DNA from: Actinopolymorpha pittospori
GTDB lineage: Bacteria; Actinomycetota; Actinomycetes; Propionibacteriales; Actinopolymorphaceae
Assembly: GCF_014873875.1 (NCBI RefSeq)
Contig: NZ_JADBEM010000001.1
Span: forward strand, 1,426,001 to 1,490,000
DNA: 64,000 nucleotides
Direction of reading: 5' to 3'
Numbering within the stretch: position 1 is the stretch's first letter; the number at the start of each line of letters is the position of its first letter. This document shows, piece after piece, positions 42,521 through 51,479 of the stretch. The notes under the pieces were generated by a model. That model saw only the letters and a program-made list of their open reading frames with translations, did not search any database and had not been told where the DNA came from. The translations under genes were made by a program, and so were the position numbers.

Positions 42521-43467
42521 CGGACGAGGCGGCAGCAGCCGAGGCGGTGGCGGACGGGGCACCCGGATCGCGGCGGGACCTTCCCGCGCTGCACGGCATC
42601 GTCCCGATCCTGTTGACGCCCTTCGACGAGCAGGGCCGCATCGACGACGAGAGCCTTCGCCGCCTGGTCGACTTCACCATCCGCGCCGGCGTCCACGGAC
42701 TCGGCATCGCCCTGGGCAGCGAGGTCTACAAGCTGACCGAGCCAGAACGCGACACGGTCCTGCGTACCGTCGTCGACGAGGCGCGCGGGCGGGTCCCGGT
42801 CATGATGAACACCGGGACGCAGGCGACGGACACGGCGGTCAGCTACAGCATGCGGGCCCAGGACCTCGGCGCTGACGCCGTCATCTGCACCTCACCGGGC
42901 CCCGCGCCGGCCGCGGAGGTGGGCCACTACTTCTCCAGCATCGCCCAGCGGGTCGACGTACCCGTGATCATCCAGGACACCGCGACCAACCACGTACCGC
43001 CCGCGCTGATCCGCTCCCTCGGCGAGGAGAGCGCGAACATCCGCTACGCCAAGGTCGAGAGCGCACCGGCCGTGTTGCGTGTCTACGAAGCCGTCCAGGC
43101 ATGTGGGCCCTCGATGGGCATCTTCGGGGGAGCCGGCGGAGGCGGGTTCCTCCAGGAGCTTCGCCGCGGCTCGGTCGGAACGATGCCGTGGGCGAGCATC
43201 CCCGGACCGTTCGTGGAGATCTGGCGGCGCTGGCACCTCGACGACGTGGACGGCGCCGGGCAGATCTTCGACACCCAACTCGCCCCCGTGCTGCGGATCG
43301 CGACCGGTTCGCTCGGCGCGGGACACCTGCTGCACAAGGAGCTGTTGCGCCGCCAGGGCGTGATCGCGTCAGCACACGTACGCCGACCCGCCGAACAGCT
43401 CGACCCGGTCACGTGGGCGGAGCTGGACGAGGTGTGTGCGGCACTCGGACTGGGAGCTCACGCATGA
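42511..43467 (+). CDS. DapA-family (class I) lyase/aldolase
   Basis: A 318-residue TIM-barrel protein of the dihydrodipicolinate synthase family. GIVPILLTPFDEQGRID opens it and RYAKVES holds the Schiff-base Lys181. The usual Tyr after the fifth strand is not found: the segment is CTSPGPAPAAE. It therefore departs from DapA itself and more likely acts on a keto-deoxy sugar acid. It lies between a dehydrogenase and an enolase-superfamily gene, coupled to the latter by ATGA. A 25-residue Ala-rich N-terminal extension is odd. Confidence 0.82.
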   Translation: MAVADEAAAAEAVADGAPGSRRDLPALHGIVPILLTPFDEQGRIDDESLRRLVDFTIRAGVHGLGIALGSEVYKLTEPERDTVLRTVVDEARGRVPVMMNTGTQATDTAVSYSMRAQDLGADAVICTSPGPAPAAEVGHYFSSIAQRVDVPVIIQDTATNHVPPALIRSLGEESANIRYAKVESAPAVLRVYEAVQACGPSMGIFGGAGGGGFLQELRRGSVGTMPWASIPGPFVEIWRRWHLDDVDGAGQIFDTQLAPVLRIATGSLGAGHLLHKELLRRQGVIASAHVRRPAEQLDPVTWAELDEVCAALGLGAHA

Positions 43468-44615
43468 AGATCACCGACATCACGGTGCGACCGTTCACGG
43501 TGGAGGTCGACCGGTTCCACCAGGGCGTCCCCCGCCGGGCGGGCGTCGTCCAGACGGTGACCACGGTCCACACCGACGAGGGCGTGGCCGGGCACTACTT
43601 CGGCGGGCACGGACACGGGGACCAGGACGGACTCGCGCAGCCGGCGAGGGACCACATCGAGCACCGCGTCAAGCCGATGCTGGTGGGAGAGAACCCCTTC
43701 GACCGGGAGCGGTTCTGGCACTGGATGTGGGGAGCGAAGACGCCCGAGAACGTCATGAGCGTCATCGACATGGCCCTGTGGGACCTCGCCGGCCGCGTCG
43801 CCGGCCAGCCCGTCTACAAGTTGATGGGTGGCTGCCGCGACCGCGTCAAGGCCTACGCGAGCACGTATCCGAACCTCGGCAGCCCGCAGGTCTACGCCGC
43901 GCACGCCGCCGAGTGCGTCCGGCAGGGATATCCGGCGTACAAGATCCATCCCTACTATTACTGGGATCCCGAGACCGGACAGTCCGTTCCGGCCCGCCCC
44001 TCCCACACCCGCTGGGACATCGAGGCGAGCCAGGCGGTGCGGGACGCGGTGGGTCCCGATGTCGTTCTGATGTTCGACCCGTGGGGCACCTACCACACCT
44101 ACGAGGACGCTCTCACGGTCGGTCGCGCGCTGGAGAAGCTCGACTTCTACTGGTACGAACACCCGATGCCCGAGCACCGCGTCGAACCCTACGTACGCCT
44201 GTGCCGGGAGCTGGACATTCCCGTCTGCTCGCCGGAGATCCTCGAAGGGCACGTGTTCACCCGCGCCGAATGGATCCGGCGCGAAGCCTCCGACATCAGC
44301 CGCATCGACGTCCTCCGCGGCGGGATCACCGGCGCGCGGAAGACCGCCATCGTCTGCGAGGCCTACGGCGTGCGCTGCGAGATCCACATGAGCGGCATCG
44401 GCAACCTGCACGTGATCGCCGCCACCCACGAGGACACCAGCGAGTTCTACGAACGCGGCCTGCTCGCACCCGGGGTCGACTACGACGAGGCTCCGCCCTA
44501 CCTGCGGGAACCCCTGGACCAGATGGACGCCGCCGGCTACGTCCACCTCCCCCAGCGACCGGGCCTGGGATACGACATCGACTGGTCCTACATCGACGAC
44601 CATCCCGCCGAGTAG
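43464..44615 (+). CDS. Enolase-superfamily dehydratase (mandelate racemase type)
   Basis: A 383-residue protein; start fixed by ATGA with the lyase gene. Metal ligands are Asp205 (FDPWG), Glu232 (YEHPMPE) and Glu258 (SPEILEG). The general bases are Lys160 in the K-x-H motif YKIHPYY and the Asp282-His308 dyad (RIDVLRGG, CEIHMSG). This is the mandelate-racemase subgroup set, typical of acid-sugar dehydratases. It should remove water from an aldonate or uronate-derived acid, and the DapA-like lyase would cleave the keto-deoxy product. The exact sugar is unknown. Confidence 0.87.
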   Translation: MKITDITVRPFTVEVDRFHQGVPRRAGVVQTVTTVHTDEGVAGHYFGGHGHGDQDGLAQPARDHIEHRVKPMLVGENPFDRERFWHWMWGAKTPENVMSVIDMALWDLAGRVAGQPVYKLMGGCRDRVKAYASTYPNLGSPQVYAAHAAECVRQGYPAYKIHPYYYWDPETGQSVPARPSHTRWDIEASQAVRDAVGPDVVLMFDPWGTYHTYEDALTVGRALEKLDFYWYEHPMPEHRVEPYVRLCRELDIPVCSPEILEGHVFTRAEWIRREASDISRIDVLRGGITGARKTAIVCEAYGVRCEIHMSGIGNLHVIAATHEDTSEFYERGLLAPGVDYDEAPPYLREPLDQMDAAGYVHLPQRPGLGYDIDWSYIDDHPAE

Positions 44616-44656
44616 CCGCCGCCAGTAGCAGCGGTCACAGTCGGGCCGCGGTGTGC

Positions 44657-45763
44657 TCACCGGAGAACGAGCATGCCGTCCGGCTCGAGGTCGATGCGTG
44701 AACCGAAGCGGCTACTGACCCGGTCCAGGATCGCGCGTAGCCATTGGGAGTCCTCACCCGACGCGTGCCGCAGGCGCATCTGCCGGGCGTGCAGCGGCGC
44801 CATCCGGAGATCGGACAGTCTCCCGGTGTCGGGGTCCAGGGAGACGAGGAACAGGAGTCGCAGGTCGTCGCGATACTCCTCATAGCCGGCGATGCCTTCG
44901 TAGTCGTCGACGAAGTCACCACAGCCGTACAGGATCAGCTTGCCCTCGTACACCTCGACGGGGCGCGGATGGTGCGCGGAGTGCCCGTGGACCACGTCGA
45001 CGCCTCCGTCGATCAGTGCATGCGCGAAGTGGACCTGATCGTCTCCGATCTCGTAGCCCCAGTTGGACCCCCAGTGGATGGAGACGACTGCGACATCGCC
45101 AGGACGTTTCACCGCACCAACCCGGTCGGTGACTTCGGCGGCGGCCGCCCGAGACGGCTCGGCCAGGAAATCGACGCCGGGTTGCTGTTCAGAGGCGGCC
45201 CAAGCTTCTGGAATGCCGCTGGAAGCCATCCCGATCGCGAGGATCACCGCTCGTCCCCCACCCAGGAGGGGAAGGATCGCAGGTCGGCGGGCCTCGTGCA
45301 CGTTCCGGCCCGCGCCCACCGACCGCAGGCCCGCATCAGACAGCGCCCGGAGGGTTTCCTCGAGCCCCGGGTAGCCGAAGTCCAGCACGTGGTTGTTCGC
45401 CAGGACGCAGACGTCGGGTCTGGCCGCGTTCAGGCAGGGAAGGTTCGCCGGGTTCACTCGGCAATGGATCCCTTTGTCCGGGTCGAAGGTGTCGCTGCGG
45501 GTGATGCTCGTCTCGACGTTCACCACCCGCACGCTGGGCTCGAACTCCTCCAGCAGGTGCAGCGCCTCACCCCACGGCCAGGCGAAGTCGACCGGACGGG
45601 CGATCGGGCCGTTCACCTCTTCCGCCAGTTCGACGTAGGTCGCGGCATCCCGCGCGAAGGTCTCCCGCAGCGCCGGGTTGCCGGGATGGGGAAGGATCTG
45701 ATCGATCCCCCGACCGAGCATCACGTCGCCGCACAGGGACAGCCGCACGCTCCGGGTGCGCAT
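44657..45763 (-). CDS. CapA family protein (poly-gamma-glutamate-type)
   Basis: A 368-residue metallophosphatase-like protein. GDVMLGRGID, VVNVETSITRS, LANNHVLDFG, SIHWGSNW and HGHSAHHPRPVEVYEGKLILYGCGDFVDDY are the CapA motifs. The classic CapA is membrane-bound and helps synthesise poly-gamma-glutamate. This one has no signal or membrane segment, so it may be a cytoplasmic calcineurin-like phosphoesterase. It converges on the enolase-superfamily gene. Confidence 0.8.
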   Translation of the reverse strand: MRTRSVRLSLCGDVMLGRGIDQILPHPGNPALRETFARDAATYVELAEEVNGPIARPVDFAWPWGEALHLLEEFEPSVRVVNVETSITRSDTFDPDKGIHCRVNPANLPCLNAARPDVCVLANNHVLDFGYPGLEETLRALSDAGLRSVGAGRNVHEARRPAILPLLGGGRAVILAIGMASSGIPEAWAASEQQPGVDFLAEPSRAAAAEVTDRVGAVKRPGDVAVVSIHWGSNWGYEIGDDQVHFAHALIDGGVDVVHGHSAHHPRPVEVYEGKLILYGCGDFVDDYEGIAGYEEYRDDLRLLFLVSLDPDTGRLSDLRMAPLHARQMRLRHASGEDSQWLRAILDRVSSRFGSRIDLEPDGMLVLR

Positions 45764-45827
45764 GTCACCACGCTAGGGCGCGTTTCGAAGTCTGTCGCCT
45801 GGCGCGCTGCTCGGGCTCGGCGCCGCC

Positions 45828-48797
45828 TCACGTCGGGGACTTGGCGAACACCTCCACCTCGCTGACGGTCATGTAGCCGTTCGCGGTCATGACGACCCGC
45901 ACCGCGCTCGTACGGACCAGGGTGACGGGCACCGAGACCACCGGGGCGGCGGGGCCGGTCGCGTCGACGGTGACGACCTCCGACACCGGCTGCCACGCGC
46001 CCGCGAGGAGGGCCTCCACCTGCACGGTCCTGGCATAGCTGACGTTCCCGCCATCCTGGTAGAAGCGCGTCACCACGCGGGTCACGTCCCGTGGGACAGG
46101 GAGGGTGACGGAGAGCGTGTCACCGGGCCGTTGCGTCCCCGAGCGCCAGTTCGACCACGCCTTGTCCGAGGGGTCGCCGTTGACGACGCCCTGCGCGGAG
46201 TAGCCCGGCTCGGTGTAGGTCGCGGCGGCGAGGGTGCCCGGCGTGAGCGCGGCGTTGGCCTCGACCGGCTCGGTGACGGTGACGACGACGGAGGCCGGGA
46301 GCGTGGACCCGTCGGGCAACGTCGCCGTCCCGGGTACGGTCACCTCGCCGACCTGGCCGTAGGTCACGTCGTCGGTCATCCACGCGACGGGCAGGCGCAC
46401 CCGCGCGTCGTGCCGGTCGGACACGGCGGTGACCGTCGAGGGGAGCTCCGGCGTGCCACCCACGTAGGTGCGCGCCGACGCCGGTTCGGTGCTCGACACG
46501 GTGTCCACGACGACCACCGCCCGCACCGCGTAGGTACGGCTGGTGGCAGGGTCCGTCGCGGTACCGACGACGACCACCCTGCCCACGCGTTCCCATCGCA
46601 GCGGCGGCACGGGCCGCCACTGCACCGGGATGGCCGCTCCCGCACCGCCGACGCGCTGCGGGGTCACCGTCGCCGGAAGCGTCGGGGCGACGCCGGGCAT
46701 CGTGAACACGTCGACGTCGGTGATCGCCTGGATCGTCTCGTCGACCAGCCGCCACCGCTGGTTGGGGCCGGCGGTGGGCTGCCAGGTCCCGACGGCGGAC
46801 CCGTCGGCGCTGGCCTCCCCACCGACCTCGATGTTTCCGGGTCCGGTGACGCTGGCGATCGTGTAGGTGCCGTCGCCGGTGGTCGAGAGATACCACTGCG
46901 CCGCCTCATCGGGCGCCTTCTGTGCCGGTTCGAGCACGAGGGAACCGGACCGCAGCGCCACCTGGCGGCCGTCCAGTGCGCGTACCTGGTAGCGCTCGCG
47001 GTTGCTCCAGCCCTGGCTCAGCTGGGTGAGGGTCCACAACTGGTCGCCTCTGGCACCGTCGGTGGTACGGATGACCAGGCCCTGCTGCTCGGCGTCGAGC
47101 GACCTGCCGCTCTGGACGCCCACGAACCGGTAGGCGTGACCGGCCCGGATCGTGGCGGCGTCCTCGGCCACCCCGCTCACGTCGGAGACGACGAGGGTGG
47201 TGACGGACTGGCCGGGTACCCGCACGGTGGCCGTGGCGGCCTCGACCGGCACCGCGGCCCTTTCGACCAGCGCGCCCGACGCGTCGGTGACGACGGCGGT
47301 GACGGCGGCGTTCGGACCGACGGTCGAGAACTTCGACAGGTCGATGCGCACGTCCCGCGCGGACGTGGACTTGTTGGTGTGGACGAGGGTGGCGCCGCGT
47401 GCGTCGGAGCGGATCGCCGCGACGGTGTTGGTGTCGTCGACCTTGACCAGCTGGTCGCCGCGCCGGATGTAGTGGGTGAAGTTGCGGGCCGTGTTGAACT
47501 TCTGGTTCGTCCGGATGGCGCAGGTCTGCAGCGTGTCCTGCGCGGTGCAGTCGAAGGGCAGCTGGATCTCGCCCCAGTTGCCGCCGAGGTCGCCTTCCCC
47601 ACCCGGCGCCATGTTGTCGTAGTCCTCGACCGGCTGCCAGAAGACCCAGGCCGACGGCTCGAGCTCCCTCAGGTCGTCGGTGATCTGCTGGGCCAGGCCC
47701 AGCCCCGGAGTCATGTCCTCGAAGTCCTGCCCGTTGCCCCAGTCCCCTTCGACCTCCGACATCCACAGTGGCCTGTCGTCGGACTTGGCCAGGTCGCGGA
47801 CCGCGGTGCGCTGGCCGGTGCCGTAGGTGTGGACGTTCATCCGGCTGACCGCCGCCTTGACCTCGGCGGGGTAGCTCGTCCAGTTCCGTACGAAGGTCGA
47901 CGGGTTGGTCTCGTCCATCGCCGCGATCCGCGCCTCGGTGGTCGAGGCGTCCAGGACCGGCGCCAGTGCCCGGATCACCTGCTGCTGCGGGCCCGGGCCG
48001 ATGTGGGCGCCCTCCTGCCGGCCACCGACCGGCTTGCCGTCAGGGCCGAGGGTGGTGCCCCAGTAGCTCGTGTTCGGCTCGTTGAACGGGTCGATGGTGT
48101 CGACGCGAATGCCGTGCGCGTCTTCGAGGTGTTCGGTCGCCCGGACGAGGTACTGCGCGAAGTCGTCGACGCTGCCCGGCTTGAGCTGGTCCTGCGAGGC
48201 GTCGAACCCGCCCGAGACGTACCCGGACTCGGTCATGAACCACGGCGGAGAGTTGCTGAACGTCTCCCACGTCGTGATGTCCTGCTTGATCCGGTCGACC
48301 CACCAACGCTGCGTCTGGTCGGCATCCCAGTTCCAGTCGGCCGGGTCGTCGGCCGACCACCAGTCGACGTCCTCCCGCGTGGTCCCCTCCGGCGCCTTCC
48401 ACCATCCCTGCACGGCACCACCGGGACGCAGGTAGTCCGCGACGTCAGGGGCGTTGCCGCCACCGATGTTGTAGCGGGCGATGTTGAGGTTGAGGCCGTC
48501 CTCGCCGAACACGAGCTGTGCCAGGCGTTCGCGGATGGGCTCGGGGTACTCGCCGGTGGCGTTGGCGAACCACACGAGGCTGGTTCCCCAGCCCTCGAAC
48601 GCCGGCTGCTGGTACGACGGATCGGGCCGCACGGTGACCACGGGCACCGTCTCTGCCGTCTCTGTCGGGTCCGCCGGGTCGGCCGTGCCGGTCGCCGAGA
48701 CCTCGGCCTGGCCCGGGCCCGCGGCGAGGAGGCCACCGGCCGCGAGGGCGAGCGTGCTGAGCCCGAGGGCGAGCGGGCGTAGGGACCAGGATCTCAT
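45828..48797 (-). CDS. Secreted GH30 glycoside hydrolase with ricin-type, Ig-like and discoidin domains
   Basis: A 989-residue protein from the ATG at 48797. Residues 1-32 are a Sec signal. The GH30 catalytic part (about 55-480) has FEGWGTSLVWFA, the acid/base Glu in DPFNEPN (about 239) and the nucleophile Glu in WMSEVEG (about 347). A ricin-type trefoil (about 550-685, with the DAEQQG and QRWRLVDE pattern), Ig-like modules (about 700-870) and a C-terminal F5/8 discoidin-type binding domain (about 880-989) follow. The subfamily suggests beta-1,6-galactan or glucan hydrolysis outside the cell. The two binding domains should hold it on a plant or fungal polymer. Confidence 0.85.
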   Translation of the reverse strand: MRSWSLRPLALGLSTLALAAGGLLAAGPGQAEVSATGTADPADPTETAETVPVVTVRPDPSYQQPAFEGWGTSLVWFANATGEYPEPIRERLAQLVFGEDGLNLNIARYNIGGGNAPDVADYLRPGGAVQGWWKAPEGTTREDVDWWSADDPADWNWDADQTQRWWVDRIKQDITTWETFSNSPPWFMTESGYVSGGFDASQDQLKPGSVDDFAQYLVRATEHLEDAHGIRVDTIDPFNEPNTSYWGTTLGPDGKPVGGRQEGAHIGPGPQQQVIRALAPVLDASTTEARIAAMDETNPSTFVRNWTSYPAEVKAAVSRMNVHTYGTGQRTAVRDLAKSDDRPLWMSEVEGDWGNGQDFEDMTPGLGLAQQITDDLRELEPSAWVFWQPVEDYDNMAPGGEGDLGGNWGEIQLPFDCTAQDTLQTCAIRTNQKFNTARNFTHYIRRGDQLVKVDDTNTVAAIRSDARGATLVHTNKSTSARDVRIDLSKFSTVGPNAAVTAVVTDASGALVERAAVPVEAATATVRVPGQSVTTLVVSDVSGVAEDAATIRAGHAYRFVGVQSGRSLDAEQQGLVIRTTDGARGDQLWTLTQLSQGWSNRERYQVRALDGRQVALRSGSLVLEPAQKAPDEAAQWYLSTTGDGTYTIASVTGPGNIEVGGEASADGSAVGTWQPTAGPNQRWRLVDETIQAITDVDVFTMPGVAPTLPATVTPQRVGGAGAAIPVQWRPVPPLRWERVGRVVVVGTATDPATSRTYAVRAVVVVDTVSSTEPASARTYVGGTPELPSTVTAVSDRHDARVRLPVAWMTDDVTYGQVGEVTVPGTATLPDGSTLPASVVVTVTEPVEANAALTPGTLAAATYTEPGYSAQGVVNGDPSDKAWSNWRSGTQRPGDTLSVTLPVPRDVTRVVTRFYQDGGNVSYARTVQVEALLAGAWQPVSEVVTVDATGPAAPVVSVPVTLVRTSAVRVVMTANGYMTVSEVEVFAKSPT

Positions 48798-48963
48798 CGG
48801 CGAGGGCCTTCCCGGAGCGGCGGCAACAGCGGACCGAACAGGGGAACGCCGGCGAGCCACACGTCCCCTTCGCCCGCGGGTTCCCCACCAGAGCAGGATG
48901 CGGTTGACCCTCCAGCCATCCCGGCGGACTGTCAAGCATCCGGGAGAGCCCCGAGCCAGCCTC

Positions 48964-48983
48964 GGCCACACCAGGCCACACCA
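48964..48983. repeat. Tandem 10-bp repeat upstream of GH30 gene
   Basis: GGCCACACCA occurs twice in succession. No role is evident. The rest of 48798-49060 holds no gene I can support. Confidence 0.5.
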
Positions 48984-49060
48984 GCTTGTTTCCCTGACAC
49001 TCGCGGGGAACGGCACTACCGATGTGCCGGCCCGAACCCGTCGCGGGTCAGTCCTCCTCG

Positions 49061-49645
49061 TCAGTCCTCTTCGTCGGCCCGGGGCGGCAGGGTCGGGTAG
49101 TCGAGCATGGGATACAGGCCCACGGTGAAGCCGTAGACGGTGTCGCCGGAGCGAGGCAGCCGGTCGAACTCGTGGATCACCTGCTCGACGCGGTCCCAGA
49201 ACTCCGCCGCCCGCTCCTCGGGGATCCGGGCATGCCGGATGAAGGAGCGCATCTGGCCGGCGTCGTAGGCGGCGACGGACTCCTTCGCCGCGACCTCGAA
49301 GTCGTTGAAGTCCGGCGGGAGCGCCTCGCCGTTGGCCTGCCGGCCCAGGCCGACGTAGAACATGCGCGCGGTGCGGCCGTAGTAGCGCTCGTCGATGGCC
49401 CGGACGCGCCGGGTTCGTACGACGCGCAGCAGGCCCGCACCGGCCAGGACGTTGACGTGGTGCGCCACCGTGCTCTTGGGGCGTTTGACCGCGCCGGCGA
49501 GTTCCGTCACGGTCGCGGCCCGCTCGTGCAGCAGGCCGAGGATGGTCGTGCGCAGGGGGTCGCTGATCGCCCGCACCTGTTCGGCGGTGGTGAGTTCGAC
49601 GGTGTCCTCGAGGTCGTAGTCCGGGACCGGGGGATTGCTCGACAT
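49061..49645 (-). CDS. ArsR-type winged-helix regulator
   Basis: A 194-residue regulator. The HTH (residues 20-75) reads AISDPLRTTILGLLHERAATVTELAGAVKRPKSTVAHHVNVLAGAGLL, with no metal-binding Cys pair. The C-terminal 110 residues are an extra domain of unknown fold, seen in the HTH_20-like subgroup. It is divergent from the dienelactone hydrolase gene, with a 68-bp AT-rich gap, and may control it. Confidence 0.82.
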   Translation of the reverse strand: MSSNPPVPDYDLEDTVELTTAEQVRAISDPLRTTILGLLHERAATVTELAGAVKRPKSTVAHHVNVLAGAGLLRVVRTRRVRAIDERYYGRTARMFYVGLGRQANGEALPPDFNDFEVAAKESVAAYDAGQMRSFIRHARIPEERAAEFWDRVEQVIHEFDRLPRSGDTVYGFTVGLYPMLDYPTLPPRADEED

Positions 49646-49713
49646 GGTCCGATCAGACTAGCATATCGGTTCGTTCGAATTATTTGGATCATTCGCGTCG
49701 AAAGCAGGTAGCT

Positions 49714-50295
49714 ATGGCCGAGGTCGTGCTCTACCACCACGCGCAGGGACTGACACAGGGAGTGAAGGCCTTCGCCGACGAGCTACGTCAGGCGGGCCAC
49801 ACCGTCCACGTTCCCGACCTCTACGAAGGACAGACCTTCCAGACCCTCGACGACGGACTCGCCTACGCGCGGCAGACCGGGTTCGACACGATCCTCGAAC
49901 GCGGCGTCGCGGCGGTCGAGGGACTCGGCGACGCACTGGTCTACGCGGGCTTCTCCCTCGGCGCGATGCCGGCGCAGCACCTCGCCCAGACCCGCGCCGG
50001 GGCCCGGGGAGCGTTGCTCCTCCACTCCTGCATTCCGGTGTCGGAGTTCGGCGGCTCCTGGCCCGAGGGCGTTCCCGTCCAGGTGCACGGCATGGACGCC
50101 GACCCCTTCTTCGCCGAGGAGGGCGGCGACATCGACGCCGCGCGCGCCCTGGTCTCCTCCACCGACCAGGCCGAACTCTTCCTCTACCCCGGCAAGGAGC
50201 ATCTGTTCACCGACTCCTCGCTGCCGGCCCACGACCCGGCCGCGACCGCCCTGCTCACCCGCCGGGTGCTCGACTTCCTCGAGGACGTGCGCTGA
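49714..50295 (+). CDS. Dienelactone hydrolase family protein
   Basis: A 193-residue alpha/beta hydrolase from the ATG at 49714. The nucleophile loop is YAGFSLGAMPA, where Ser replaces the Cys of classical dienelactone hydrolase. The acid is in HGMDADPFF and the late His in GKEHLFTD. It is cytoplasmic with unknown ester or lactone substrate. It is divergent from the ArsR gene and followed by a strong terminator. Confidence 0.82.
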   Translation: MAEVVLYHHAQGLTQGVKAFADELRQAGHTVHVPDLYEGQTFQTLDDGLAYARQTGFDTILERGVAAVEGLGDALVYAGFSLGAMPAQHLAQTRAGARGALLLHSCIPVSEFGGSWPEGVPVQVHGMDADPFFAEEGGDIDAARALVSSTDQAELFLYPGKEHLFTDSSLPAHDPAATALLTRRVLDFLEDVR

Positions 50296-50357
50296 GAACC
50301 GGACTCCTCACGTCGCGTAACGTCCACGCGGATCAAGCCCCGTCTCGTCGACCGATG

Positions 50358-50383
50358 GGCTTCGGGCGCGCCCGCCCGAAGCC
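50358..50383. terminator. Perfect 10-bp hairpin terminator
   Basis: GGCTTCGGGC, loop gcgccc, GCCCGAAGCC, 63 bases after the dienelactone hydrolase stop. Confidence 0.65.
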
Positions 50384-50477
50384 TGATTCGGTGTGCTCGT
50401 CGCGATGAGTTTCGCTCCCGGCCGCGGTCCAAGCATGGAAGGAACGCTCCACGGGAACACAGCACACGGAGGCGATC

Positions 50478-51257
50478 ATGAACGACGAGCCCACCACTGA
50501 CGCCGCTCCACTCCCCACGGTGGTCGACCGGGCCCACTGGCAGGCCCAGCTTGACGATCTGCTGGTCCGGGAGAAGGCCCACACCCGCGAGGGGGACGCG
50601 ATCGCGGCGGCCCGTCGCCGGTTGCCCATGGTGGAGGTCGATCCCACGATCGAGGTGGTCGGTCCACACGGGCCCGTCCCGCTGCTGGAGGTCTTCGAGG
50701 GCCGTCGCCAGCTGATCGCGTACTTCCATATGTGGCACGCCGGCCGACCCGCGGAAGGCCAGTGCGAGGGCTGCACGTTCTTCAACGGGCAGGTTCGCGA
50801 GTTGTCCTACCTGCATTCGCGCGACGTCACCTACGCGACGTTCTGCCAAGGCCCCTACGAGGAGGGCGTCCGCTACCGCGACTTCATGGGGTGGGACATG
50901 CCGTGGTACTCCGCCAGGGACTCCGCCGAGGCGCTGCTCGCCGGACGCTGGTTCGGCATGCAGGTCTGCTACCTGCGGCACGGCGACCAGGTGTTCGAGA
51001 CCTACTGGAGCAGCGGACGTGCCGCGGAGGCGCTGTCCAACACCTACGCGCTGCTCGACATGACCCTCTACGGCCGGCAGGAGACCTGGGAGAACTCGCC
51101 TTCTGGCTGGCCCCAACGGTTCGGGACGGACGGCGACCAGTTCCGCAGCAACGGCCGGCCCACCGCCCAGTGGTCGCGCCTGGAAGCCGGACGCTCCGAC
51201 GATCTCGGCACCAACGGCACAGGCGACGCCGCACCCTGCTGTCACAACCACCACTGA
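50478..51257 (+). CDS. DUF899 thioredoxin-like protein
   Basis: A 259-residue protein with GGAGG before the ATG. LIAYFHMWHAGRPAEGQCEGCTFF contains the C-x2-C of the DUF899 thioredoxin-like fold, followed by DFMGWDMPWYS and QVFETYWSSGRAAEALSNTYALLD. The C-terminus ends in CCHNHH, which could bind metal. The family is cytoplasmic and of unproven function, probably redox. The next 220 bases hold no gene that I can support. Confidence 0.8.
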   Translation: MNDEPTTDAAPLPTVVDRAHWQAQLDDLLVREKAHTREGDAIAAARRRLPMVEVDPTIEVVGPHGPVPLLEVFEGRRQLIAYFHMWHAGRPAEGQCEGCTFFNGQVRELSYLHSRDVTYATFCQGPYEEGVRYRDFMGWDMPWYSARDSAEALLAGRWFGMQVCYLRHGDQVFETYWSSGRAAEALSNTYALLDMTLYGRQETWENSPSGWPQRFGTDGDQFRSNGRPTAQWSRLEAGRSDDLGTNGTGDAAPCCHNHH

Positions 51258-51306
51258 GCGCCGACGGTGATCCGGGACGGGTTCACGAGCGCGAGGTCAT
51301 GACGCG

Positions 51307-51326
51307 CATGGGCCGACTCGCCCATG
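51307..51326. terminator. Hairpin after DUF899 gene
   Basis: CATGGGC, loop cgactc, GCCCATG, 49 bases after the stop of the DUF899 gene; convergent with the helicase gene. Confidence 0.4.
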
Positions 51327-51479
51327 AGGGCATCATTTCGGACGAGCCGCGCCGTCGAGCGCGTACTGGTCAGCTCACTCGGCGGACGTCGGGTCCTGCT
51401 TCGAGGCCGTGGCCGCCCACTCGAGCGTGATCGAGAGCAGCTACGCGTTCGACGTCACTAGTCCAGCCCTGCTCGCCGG

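Noticed and set aside
46131-48782. Long open frame (883 codons) on the plus strand opposite the GH30 gene
   Set aside because: Arg/Gly-rich translation without domains; it mirrors the codon bias of the GH30 gene on the other strand.
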